Below are positions 12,774 through 23,334 of a stretch of 64,000 bases of DNA, one piece after another (position 1 is the stretch's first letter; each line of letters opens with the position of its first letter). The stretch is from contig OX392528.1 in NCBI GenBank assembly GCA_947623455.1, positions 55,632,322 through 55,696,321 on the forward strand, read 5' to 3'. This stretch comes from Mimachlamys varia. Taxonomy: Eukaryota > Mollusca > Bivalvia > Pectinida > Pectinidae. The notes beneath the pieces were generated by a model. It made no database searches, was not told the origin of the DNA, and was given only the letters and a program-made list of their open reading frames with translations. The translations under genes were made by a program, and so were the position numbers.

Positions 12774-13079
12774 GATGTTGTCACTCTGACAAGAATTAGG
12801 TAAGGAAAGTGTATGTTACCAACTCATTAAAATTTAAATATTTGACATAATACATTTCCACACAGACAGTGACTTTGATTATCTAAAACACAATACAGGC
12901 TACACTTCTACATGCTGACTTCCTTCAAACTTAACAGATAACAACATTCACAACATACATATATATCTATTCTTCATCAGTTGTGTCTCTAAAAATCATA
13001 TATTGCATACAATATCTATAAACGACCAAGGTACATACGATAATACCATTCAAGATGCTGAAACCTCTTATTGTAAATG

Positions 13080-13215
13080 TGATGAATTGAGGGGTAAACC
13101 TGACAGGGCCAGGCAAACGGCATACGAACATGTGTATGTCGGGTTAACCTGACAGGGCCAGACAAACAACATACGAACATGTGTATGTCGGGTAAAGCTG
13201 GGACATGACATACAA
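13080..13215 (+). repeat. Two-copy direct repeat of about 58 bp
   Basis: ACCTGACAGGGCCAG, CATACGAACATGTGTATGTC and GGG are repeated twice in succession downstream of DRAP1. Nothing else was recognised between 12774 and 13450. Confidence 0.6.
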
Positions 13216-13452
13216 GCATATGCATGTGTATATTGTGAATTAGACTATGTTTTGTTTCCTGTAAAAGTCATAACCCTCTGCATAAATTTCCTGTAAAGCA
13301 ATTAATTTTCATGAATATCTAATAGTTTTCACCTCAGCAACTTATTCTGGGAGAGTATTGGTATGAATTCACAAACAAAATATTAACTGTTCATATATAT
13401 AACATATTTCTGTGTGATTTACTTTATTTGAGCTTTCCTTATACAGGTATGT

Positions 13453-13705
13453 AAACTGTAAAAGTAGAATTGTTCGCGGTGTAAAAAAAAATCGCTTTTT
13501 CGATTTCGCTTGCATTAAATCTCCGTGAATATATTCACACGCAAATATATTTAACCCCACTCAAACTCTATATTGTATAATAGTTTTACAGGTACACAGT
13601 ACAAAACAGTATGACTGACATCAAGAAAATGTTCACACCAAGAATAGTATGGAGGTTGTCTAAACGAAAAATTCCACATGTGAAAAAATGGACTTTTACA
13701 GTAAC
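13453..13705 (+). mobile_element. MITE with ACTGTAAAAG ends, downstream of DRAP1
   Basis: Left end ACTGTAAAAGTAGAATTG, right end CTTTTACAGTAAC. The interior (GCATTAAATCTCCGTGAATA) is shared with 23638-23876 in the same orientation and with 8462-8709 in reverse. No ORF of its own. Confidence 0.65.
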
Positions 13706-14198
13706 AATTATCTAAACTGAACAATGTCTTATCCTCCAAAGTCATACTAATGTCATCATAAAATTGTTCATGACATTCTCTATCTTTGGACGCCGTATTA
13801 AGTTTTCCTGAACCACATTGGTATTTAATGAGTCAGTGTATCATTAGCAATACTTTTGATTTTAACTTCTGATAATCTAAGTTCTACATTGACTACTGGA
13901 TGGAACAAGGTTTCTGGTCCTTAATGAGTTTCCTTTACACAGGTATACAGCACTTTTATCTCGGTATACACAATCTATTTAACATGCATATAAATTCTTT
14001 CTGACGACACAACAAACACTTGTATGAACACAAAGATCTTTCTTTCTTTAAAAAGAAATATTTGACATCCTTGAGACATAAGAATACAGAAATTCTTCTT
14101 CCTGATCAAACGTCACTTATGAAACATTAAACAGACTTTCCCTGGAGTCGAGAATGTTTTCACTTAAACTGTGTTGTCTATCACTTTCGCAAACTTCT

Positions 14199-17100
14199 TC
14201 ATGTATCGTAATCGTCGTCCTCTTGTGAGACTGGGACTGCAGGCATGAAGGAAGCCAGGGAGGATAAGCTTCCTGTAGCACCCAACATGGCAGAGGTGCC
14301 AGGCACAGCTTTAAAAGGGGCTAGTCCTGAGGGGGGTAGCGAGGGGGCATCCTTCACGGACATCCCCATAGGGGATAAACTAGGGGCCATTTGAGGGGCA
14401 CTTTGTCCTGGCTCTCTACTTGAACTTTGACCTTGATCACTTGTAGTATTCAAATTGTTTGGCTCTTCTTTTATGCATAGATTAATGGGTTGGGCTCTGA
14501 AATACAAAATGATATCAATGTATATTATTTACAGGACAAATGAATAATCTAGAATACAAAATAATATTCATGTAAAATAAATATACCCTGTAATTCAATA
14601 ATTTGAGTGTTTGTTCTTGCAATCAAAATTTTATGCCAGTATATGACATCTATTGCAGCTTATATTGCAAGGCAAAATTGGGATCAAAATAAAACTTGAC
14701 AATTAAAAATTAATAGTACCTGGTAATTTTTGAAAAATATTCTCTTCAATTCTAATACCACACCTCAACCTTCAAATTTCAATCAATTCAAAAGCGCAAC
14801 TTGTAAATGGAATAGGATCATACCGCACTTGAAACTTGAGAAAAAATCTGTGCCCGGTATTTCAAAAGAATTGTTCAATGTTTAAAAACAGGACTAAAAT
14901 ATTTACAAACTCACATGTTTGAGTCAATATTTTGGTGATTTGAACTATAGCCTGGTACAGGTATATATGGATAGGGATTCGCCAGCAGATTGGGCAGTGC
15001 CGTCGGGTGGGGTGGTGACGTCAACGGACCGGCGGGATGGGCTGTCTCTTTAGATGTGGATGCCTCGTATAGATGTGTGGGGTCATTGTTACATTCTTCG
15101 TCAGTCTCCGTACTCTCATCATCTTCTTCCTCTTCCTAAACACACAAGAACAGGTAGAAAGTGTTATTATTCAGTCGCATATAAATTATTAAAAAAAAAA
15201 AAGATAAGACAAATGCATTACATATCAAAATATGTGCCTGGTGTTTTCTTTCAGGTTCATCTGTTTCAACGGCATATGTGAAAGTACCCCACATTATTGA
15301 GAGTACACTCGCTCCAATGATTCAGGGGACATAACTCCCTAAATCACAATTGTGGTTAATGAACTTATCCAAGCTTTCATGGAGTTTGAAGTTAAATCCA
15401 ATAAAAAAAAATAACAGGTGGTCAATGTGCTTGCAAATCAAAACCAAGTCCCGTCAATTTCATTGCAGCTTAATTATTTAACTTGACTGTATCTTCTTCT
15501 AAATCATAAAGGTGCTATTCTTGTTTGTGTCTTTTGTACAACTTTTTACAGGTGTATACAGATATGAATAGTTTAACTTGCATCACTCAAAACAAATTAT
15601 AATACAGTGACAAATGTACGTGCGAATCCCGAGTCCAGCACTCATAAAATTCTGAAAGGCATAATAGAAATTCTGGAAATATTAAATTTAGCATTGTGGG
15701 ACCCATAGTTTTCGGAAATATTTACAAAAAGGACCCAAGAAAATAAATTGTAAATTGGTCGTTGATTATACATCAGTATCATGAGGCCTGACATGATAAC
15801 ACCTGTTTTCTGGACATTTAATCATAATTTATGGGGGAGTTGGGAGGCACCTCTATTAACTATACATACTATATATGGTAGCTAGGGTAAAACCAGGTCT
15901 GTCTGCCATTCCTTATACTAAATCAATTTTAATATTTGGTGAGTGGGGTTTCTGTAAATTTGCCTCCTGCCCCTCCTACATGGTTACATGAGACTAAGAA
16001 ACAAACAACTATGGAACAGTTATTATAATCCATCTTGCTTTTAATGCATACACTCTAAAAAACACTGTTTTATCAGCAGAGATCAATTTAGGAGTCATTT
16101 TTATGAGTCCTTTTATTACATATTGCTAAAATCAAATGGTCCCACAATGTTACATTAAAGTATTTCCAGAATTTCTATTGAGTTCCATCTTAATCTGATG
16201 GGTATAGGACTCCGGACTCACGCGTAGATTGATAACGGTATCCTGTATACCAATAAACAGTAACATACGTACAGCTTCAGAACTTTCAGATGAGGTCTTC
16301 TTCTTTCTTCGCTTTACAGTTTTATCTTTTTCTTTTCTTTGTCTACAATCAAATCATATACAAATTGGTTGTAAGTTAAGTACCTAGTTCCTGGATAAAA
16401 GTTACCCTTATATTTCTGCACAACAACTTTATAGCAATCAACAAGAGTAAAAAATACAAACCTTTCAAATATTTTTATCTTTAAGTTAAATATGCATTTA
16501 ATATTCCATTTTATAAATCTTCCAAATGATTGTTGAGACCATATTTCAAGTTGAGTTTGCATCTCCATAGAAATTAAATTTTACCTTGGAGCGTAACTTC
16601 TTTTATGGTTTGTAGAAGATTCCGTTTCATCCTCAACTTGATGGTCAGGAACTGTGGCAACAAGGTCTCGTAAAAAGTCAAATTTTCTTTCTGAGTGAAT
16701 TGTTTGTTTTCTTAAAGAAGAAGAAAATATGAACATATTCATCAGGACAATTATAAACACAGGCATATAAGTATTGCAGCACATTTCACTAAAAATTGTA
16801 CATCAAAGGAATGATTGGGGGAATAACTTAATTACCTTCATTAAACAATTCTTTCATTTGTACTTCTAATGCTCTTGCAATCTTTTTCTTACAACTTCAA
16901 ATCAAAATTTCATATTTTGTTAGATAACATATCAGTAGAATATAAGTAGATTTTGGTTTGTTTTTTATGATTTGATGAATAAAATCTTGTAAGGTTTTAT
17001 AATTGTTTTAAGAAAATCAGTGTGGCTGTGCAACCTGTCCTGGACTTACATATGTGTTGCAGTCAGTGTTTTGGCGTTCTTGGACTGAGTAGTTTCACTG

Positions 17101-18939
17101 GTTTTCCTAATCAATGATTCTATAAATAACTCCAATGCTCTAGCTGAAGTATTGCTAAGGAAAACAGGTCTGAGTAATGACAACGTTGTTACATATATGT
17201 AGTTGTTAACTGAAGGTTCAAAAAGCTCCCTAAAAAATATAATAGTTACCCTAAGTTTCAACTCCCTGATTAGTTATATTCAAAGAACCTTATTAAAAAT
17301 CATAATATAACTATGTAATATAGATATATTGAACTTGTGTATAGGATATTAAAGTGGCACATAACTAGGTTAACGTAGTCAATAATAAGGCATTAAAGCT
17401 TATATTTTCTTCAATTTAGCTCCTGCTCTATTCAGAGGGCTTGTTGTACCTTACGGCTACATGTTCCAAGATACAGACAAGAAGAATCATGGACTGAAAC
17501 TTCAAAGATACAGACAAGGAAGTTCTTGGACTGAAACAAGGCTTTATTGAATATATTTTCTGAAATGGTTTTGGTTTGGTTTATTTTGTTTTATGTCCTT
17601 TTTAGTATTAACAGCCCTGGGTCATTTAAGGACATGCCAGGTTTAATTTGGAGATGGAGGAAAGCAGGAGTGTTGATGGTCAGTAGCTGGCAAGATGAAG
17701 CCGTGAAGTCAAGAATTACAGTTTTCCATCGAATGAGACGGCCTGACCAAGGTGTCATGCCATATACCAAGTATGAACTTCCAGTGACCTTTGGTGTATG
17801 AGATAGACCTAGCCTGAGTAGCCTCTGACAATCTTTTTCTTTGTAGATCAATGTCAAAATGTAGGTCAGAGAGACCTGACTTACTTTTGATATATGCCAC
17901 ACTACACACATTTTAGTACACCCTGTTGATTTGTTAAAAGTTGTACTTGGCCATCTGGAACATTTTCAAAATTCATAACTATCCAGGATTGGAATCTTCT
18001 GGCAGAAGAACAAGTTTCCAATCACTCCTTCACATACAACACCAGAAATTGTGACGCAACTATACAGACTTAATTGTGTACACGGAATACTGTGGTGATG
18101 CAGACAATCTGATTTTCTGCATCACCACATGGTACAGTATTCAGTGTACAGGCAATAAGACATGTAACAATGGGACAAGATCTATAAACAGAACTGTGGT
18201 GGAGGTTTCTAATTTTACATATAACCAAAAACTTCTAGTCACCACAAATATTTAGTAAAATTCTTCTGTTCTCTCTTAACCTTTCCCTTGACACAAAATA
18301 CAGCAGAATGAATTGATCAAAGGATACAAATTATGACAGGGACAGCAGCTGCAACTTTTCCAACATCTTCATCTGTCTGCATGATCTTCTTCACTCTTGC
18401 CTGCAACGTTTACATTGTCATATAAAGCATGTTCACCAGCGATCAATTTACAATTTATTTTCATAGGTCCTTTTTGTAAATATTGCCAAAAACTATGGGT
18501 CCCACAATGTTAAATTGAAATATTTCCAGAATATCTATGAGTCCTTTCATAATCTTATGAGTACTGGACTCGGGACTCGCACATAGATTGATCACTGGTT
18601 CACAAAGAAATTACGTAATTGTGCAAGTAAAATAAATAATTTGATTTATACTTCATCATAAAACTTTGTCCATTTACATAGATCATATGTAATTAATCTT
18701 AGTCAATCATCAAACAACATAGATCCTAACATTATTTCCATATAAGCCACAGGCCGATATGGTGAAGGTTTTGTGTTTGTTATTGGTTTTTGTTGACATG
18801 AAAATCAAGGACAGACTTGTCATAATACACTGTATCCTTACTCAGTTTTGAGTAAAAATAAGTTGTTTTGTTAAATCGATTTGATAAGAAATCTTACTGG
18901 AGGAAATCTTGCATTGTACTTCTTCTTCTTACTCGGCAT
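14199..18939 (-). CDS. DRAP1: DRAP1 (DR1-associated protein 1, NC2-alpha)
   Basis: Seven coding exons on the minus strand, from the 5' end: 18939-18898, 18400-18328, 17143-17050, 16710-16585, 16342-16273, 15135-14915, 14496-14199 (stop TGA 14201-14199). All introns are GT-AG and frame is kept; 307 residues against 205 in human. Residues 1-14 read [14 protein letters not shown], matching the family's N-terminus. Residues about 9-80 form the H2A-like histone fold ([49 protein letters not shown]). A Lys/Arg patch and a Ser/Glu/Asp-rich stretch follow, then a Pro/Ser-rich tail ending EDDDYDT, like the acidic EEDYDS end of vertebrate DRAP1. With DR1 it forms NC2, which binds TBP on promoter DNA and blocks TFIIA/TFIIB entry. 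The extra length is all in the disordered tail. The start is the only ATG giving this conserved N-terminus. Confidence 0.95.
15611..16245. mobile_element. Element with about 160-bp inverted arms in DRAP1 intron 5
   Basis: 15611-15770 and 16079-16245 are diverged reverse complements; shared text includes GTCCCACAATGTTA, ATATTTCCAGAAT, and a GGACTCGGGACTCGC-like end. A third copy of the arm stands alone at 18437-18597. The roughly 300 bases between the arms have no ORF. It may be a non-autonomous transposon with long inverted repeats, or two insertions of a solo repeat in opposite orientation. Confidence 0.6.
17560..17730 (+). mobile_element. SINE-like interspersed repeat in DRAP1 intron 2
   Basis: TTTATGTCCTTTTTAGTATT followed by AACAGCCCTGGGTCATTTAA, GGACATGCCAGGT and GGAGATGGAGGAAAG is, from memory, the body of an interspersed repeat very common in oysters and related molluscs. 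The overlapping 106-residue minus-strand ORF has no gene features. Confidence 0.4.
18077..18150. repeat. Long hairpin in DRAP1 intron 2
   Basis: GTACACGGAATACTG then TGGTGATGCAG pairs with CTGCATCACCA and, after a 7-base bulge (CATGGTA), CAGTATTC and GTGTAC. The loop is about 14 bases. It could be a relic palindromic element or a structured RNA; the large bulge is atypical for a microRNA precursor. Confidence 0.5.
18437..18597 (+). repeat. Solo copy of the 15611/16079 repeat arm, DRAP1 intron 1
   Basis: GATCAATTTACAATTTATTT, GGGTCCCACAATGTTA, ATATTTCCAGAATATCTATG and GGACTCGGGACTCGCACATA match the inverted arms in DRAP1 intron 5. Confidence 0.65.
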
Positions 18940-18959
18940 TGTGAAAATGGAACAAAAAT

Positions 18960-20370
18960 GACGCCTTAGAAACTAGTTTTTGTTAGTTTTCGCTTTATGA
19001 ATGAAAAAGCCGCTTGGAGAAATTTCGGAAGCGGAAGTAATTCTGATGTTACTTTGCACGCGAGTTTGTTTGGAATCAACGTTCACATTAAAATGGTTCT
19101 TGATTAAGGACACTTCAAATAACTACCGATTGTAATAATTTATATAAGATAATACACACAGATTTTTTGCGGAGGTATTATTTTGTATTGACTTTGGAAG
19201 AAATGTTTCAGAAACACAATGAAAATAAAAAAATAAATCTAATTCACTTCGTGTACCATTTACACGACTTGTTCATAACTTCCGGGAGTAAACAACATGT
19301 CGGAAATGTATATTTTGAAGCAGTTCTAAATGAAAGTTACGTCTAAAATCCACGATGAACGCCCTTAGAAAACTGCCTTGATTGTTTTCTAGATCTGTGT
19401 TTTATATCTGTAAGTATGAATCTTACAGTTACTAAAATTTTGCGTTCTTCTTCAATGTACAACAATCACTATAAATAGATTTTGTCATGTTTGAAATTCT
19501 TAAAATATTTCACAATATTGTTGTCATTTTATGAAGAGGTATGCATATATTTCATATATTCCTTACGATTGCATATCAAAGTTTCACCAATTTCAGTTTG
19601 TTGTGATTTTAATCGTTATCAATGAATCACTGAATAGCGATATTGAAGGATCAAATTTCAACAGCTGCAGGATTGTAGGTCAAAAAGTACCTAGGCAAAT
19701 TAGGCATACAACATGAATTGCTCTCCCCTAAAAATTAAATACAAACCCGAAATACCAGACTTACTGTTAACTACAGTTTAACATATAGATATTTCATGTT
19801 GGGCTAAATGTGTGCTATGTGTAAATAGAAGATAATTCAAGGCAAATGCTTTGTGGAAAAAAGAAGAATTATAATTAACAGACCAGAGAAATATCCCAAC
19901 CAAGAATGGGTTTTCTACAGGGGTTAACTGATGAAGACCTTTAAAAGGTTAGAGAAGTGTATATGTAACTAAAAAGAGTGTACATTGTATGTGGCACACA
20001 TGTCATGATCAGTCTCCTTAAATTTTCCCGGTACTTAAATAATCAAAATCTTTGGAAATAGGAGATTTTCTTTGTTCATTGCATGATTATGAATCAAATT
20101 AGACCTATAGCTAGAGGTACAAATTGTAATTGGTATGATTTAGAGCCAACACTTACATAGTGTACCTACACTAGTATACGTACTGCACATGTTAATTACA
20201 ATTTACATTATTTTGACTTACACTTTTTCACTGCTTCTTCATTCAATATTTTTTAAAAGCTGGTTATGTTGACCATTTCTGTTCATAAAAGGCAAAAAGC
20301 TTTGCATCGGGTAAAAACTTGGGAGTACATGTAAGTCTCCTTGCTAACTGAAGCTAAAAGAATATACCGG
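18960..20370. other. Intergenic region between divergent DRAP1 and BTBD9
   Basis: No coding exon seen. It should hold the DRAP1 promoter just right of 18939. A possible untranslated first exon of BTBD9 ends at 19409 (ATCT|GTAAGT), which would make this a two-way promoter region; this rests only on one strong donor motif. Confidence 0.3.
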
Positions 20371-20530
20371 TAGCCGCCATATGCTTACTTTGGCTTAAGG
20401 AATTTTTCATTTAAGTTCAGCGATAGTGTGTCAAAAACGCCATATACTTACTTTGACTTAAAGGAATTTTCATTAAAGTTCAGCGGTAGTGTGTCAAAAT
20501 CACCATACTTACATTGACTTAAAGGAAGTT
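20371..20530 (+). repeat. Two-and-a-half copy tandem repeat of about 72 bp
   Basis: Repeats of CATATACTTACTTTGACTTA, AAGGAATTTTCATT, AAGTTCAGCGGTAGTGTGTC and AAAA, diverging to the right. It lies in the DRAP1-BTBD9 intergenic region. From 20531 to 22840 nothing else was recognised. Confidence 0.65.
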
Positions 20531-22859
20531 GTACATATACAGTATTTATTAAGGTTGTACTGGTGTGCGGTAGTATGCACTAGTGTGTGTGACTGAAAAA
20601 AGCTAGAACTCTTGGATTGCTGGTTTAATCCTGTCGTATTACAAAATAATTTAAAGGAGTTTGTTCAGGGATAAAATTAAACCTTTTCAGTATCTCCCAG
20701 TTTTTGGTGAATGGTAACGGTGAATAGAAACTTACTTGCCAGTTTGAAACTGAAAAAGACGTTCTCAGTTGAGGTCAAATGCAATTGGCACTATTCTAAT
20801 ATTTTCTTAAGATATTTGCATTTACCTGATAATATGTATTGCATTATTCATTTATTCCAGAAAATGATGCCATTTCCATTGATTTTGGATACAACTTGTA
20901 CAAAATGTTTTATAGAAAATAAAAAAAATAAAAATAAAAATGATTTCTAATTGAAATAATAATATCTTTATATTGAAACATCTTCATACAGTACATTGAA
21001 TAGCGTACTTTTAATTATGGAGATTATTGGAAATGCACTAGATTTAGTGGAAAAACTTTGTTTCTCTTAATGTCCCATACTTGTACATGTTAATATCATG
21101 TTTTTGTCTAACAAATGCAACATGATATAAAGAAGAGTGCACTGTACAAGTATATATACATGTAAATATAAAAACTTAATATAGAAATTAATCTTAAAAG
21201 TTATTGTGTATGTATATACATTATGTACTGTACATGTACTGTAGCTCATGACAATTAAACTTCTAAACAGCTAAATATAAACAGTAAATAAAACAGACGA
21301 TGGAATTATTTTATTGGTTTAACATTTTGATTTATCCTTATAATTGCAAACGTTATCAATAAAAAAAAAATATATGACATCTGTAATTATGAATCAGTAT
21401 GCCAAATTTGAAAATCATTCATTTCAAAGTATTATTGTACATACCTAAATATGGCAAAAATGAAAGGTTTAGTTTTAAATTTTTCTGTGTAATGTTGGTG
21501 GTTTATCAAATGTAAGTAGCTAGGTTAGTTGAAAAACTTGAAATAATCCTTAAGACGAAGAGTTAAGATTTGAAAAAAATAGTGATATTGTTGTGTTCCG
21601 CCATATGTAGAACTTGCTTTGTTTATGTGACCTCTTGTAACACACATACATGTATGTGTGTCTGAGTGAACAATAAAATCTGAAAAAATCTGTATGATCT
21701 TAGCATGCACAGAAAACCTCCCTAAGCATATTGAACTGCTTTCAGATTGCATTTCATATCGGCAATATAAATGTGAATATCAATATCAAATCAGGTAGCT
21801 ATATAGGTATACATGTATAATGTAAATGTTAAAATCACTTTCTGTAAGACCAAAAATAAAAATTCCTCTCTACTTTTCTAGCTTCCTCAAGCTCTTGTAC
21901 ATTTTAGCGTCTAAGCTAGTCATTTTCAATAACTTGCAATATTTAAGTTAGAATCATTTTTGCCAAAAGCTAGACTTCCTCATGATCAGCTTTTAGAGCC
22001 AAAATTTCAGAAGAAACACAACCATTATTTTGTTTGGCCTTGTTACATGTATGTTGGCCCTTTTGGTCCACACTTAACATTTAATGTTAAAACAAATACA
22101 CCTATATGTAGTGCATCCCTTTGATGCTGTTATAGATAATGTAGTTCTTGGAGTGACATTTATTAATGCTACAGCTGTTTCCAATTATTACTCAAGCTTA
22201 TTCACTTTATATTGGAGGTATAAAATAACACAGTAATATTTAAGATATTATCATTAACTGGAAGGAAATTTATTGCAAACTGTGGTAGTCTTTAACTGTA
22301 GCACCAGGGTCGCTTGGCTGTAATTGCAATTTGCATGCAAAATGCACAAAATTCTTAAATGATCTCTTCATTGTGTATTTATCTAATTTTTGTGTTGTCG
22401 AAAAAATTTACCTGGTACATGTAGTTATTTTATGATTTTAAAAGTTATTGATTGTGTCTGATTTTATGGGATTAAATGCCCTAGCTTGGTTGATGATAAA
22501 CTTTGCATGCACATTTTATTAATTGTTTAGAGTTCAGTACACAAACTGTATGTTATATAAATATTTCAAAGCAGTTAACATCTTGATTATTATTGGACCT
22601 TTACACCGACAAATATCTTTCTCAACTTCCTATACAACTGTAGCTATATATCGAGGGAGCATTAAATCAGTGATGCCATTTGTTTTGCACTTACAGCTAC
22701 ACAATTGTAGCATTAAACTATTACAGCACTGCCCAACCACATATTCATTTATATAGCTAATCATGATTATGAGGATACATAGACAATCTGGGATAAAAAT
22801 TAACTGTTTTCGAGTTTATTTCAGAAGAGAAGTTGCAGTAGTAATTAATGGCAAAAATT

Positions 22860-23000
22860 ACAAAAATCTAGCTAGGGGCCTAGATAGATTTATAGGGGCT
22901 ATCGGCTACTGGGCCCCTGCTAATCTGCATCGCTCGACCATGCAGTGCCGTGGCACGACTCGAACCAGCAACCCTCCACTCCTACACTATTTAAAATTAA
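22860..23000 (-). mobile_element. Possible tRNA-related SINE fragment
   Basis: On the minus strand GCTGGTTCGAGTCGTGCC contains GGTTCGAGTCG, close to an RNA polymerase III B box (GGTTCGANTCC). No clear A box was seen upstream, so this is a fragment or a chance match. Confidence 0.3.
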
Positions 23001-23146
23001 CCACATTTGTTTTTAACACACAGCTTCAGCATGACGTAAATGTAGTTAAATTTGTTTTGAGTTGTGGTATTGGAAGGAGAGAAGGTTTTGGTCCTTTAAG
23101 TGATATGTGACACTATATATTTATTCTCTTGTTTGTCTTGGAATTG

Positions 23147-23260
23147 TTGGGTGGCAGAGTGGATAGTGCATGATGGCCATGGGCTTATCATGATCACCAT
23201 GGTTCGATTCCCTGATCAGATGTGAAGAGATCCAATCATGCAGGTACATAAAGAATCTAC
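23147..23260 (+). mobile_element. tRNA-derived SINE head, upstream of BTBD9 coding start
   Basis: TGGCAGAGTGGATAGTGC resembles a tRNA A box, and GGTTCGATTCC about 50 bases later is an exact B box, the layout of an RNA polymerase III internal promoter. The sequence does not fold into a full tRNA cloverleaf, so a tRNA-derived SINE is likelier than a tRNA gene. It ends about 40 bases before the splice acceptor at 23300. Confidence 0.55.
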
Positions 23261-23334
23261 GTGATTACTTATTGTCTTGTTTATGGTTTGACACTTTCAG
23301 TGTTTGGAGCTTGCGTACATCTAAATCAACAAGG

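Noticed and set aside
17591..17911. 106-residue minus-strand ORF
   Set aside because: Lies in an intron over a SINE-like repeat; no splice-compatible context or family.
23147..23225. tRNA gene
   Set aside because: A and B boxes are present but the sequence does not form tRNA stems; a tRNA-derived SINE fits better.
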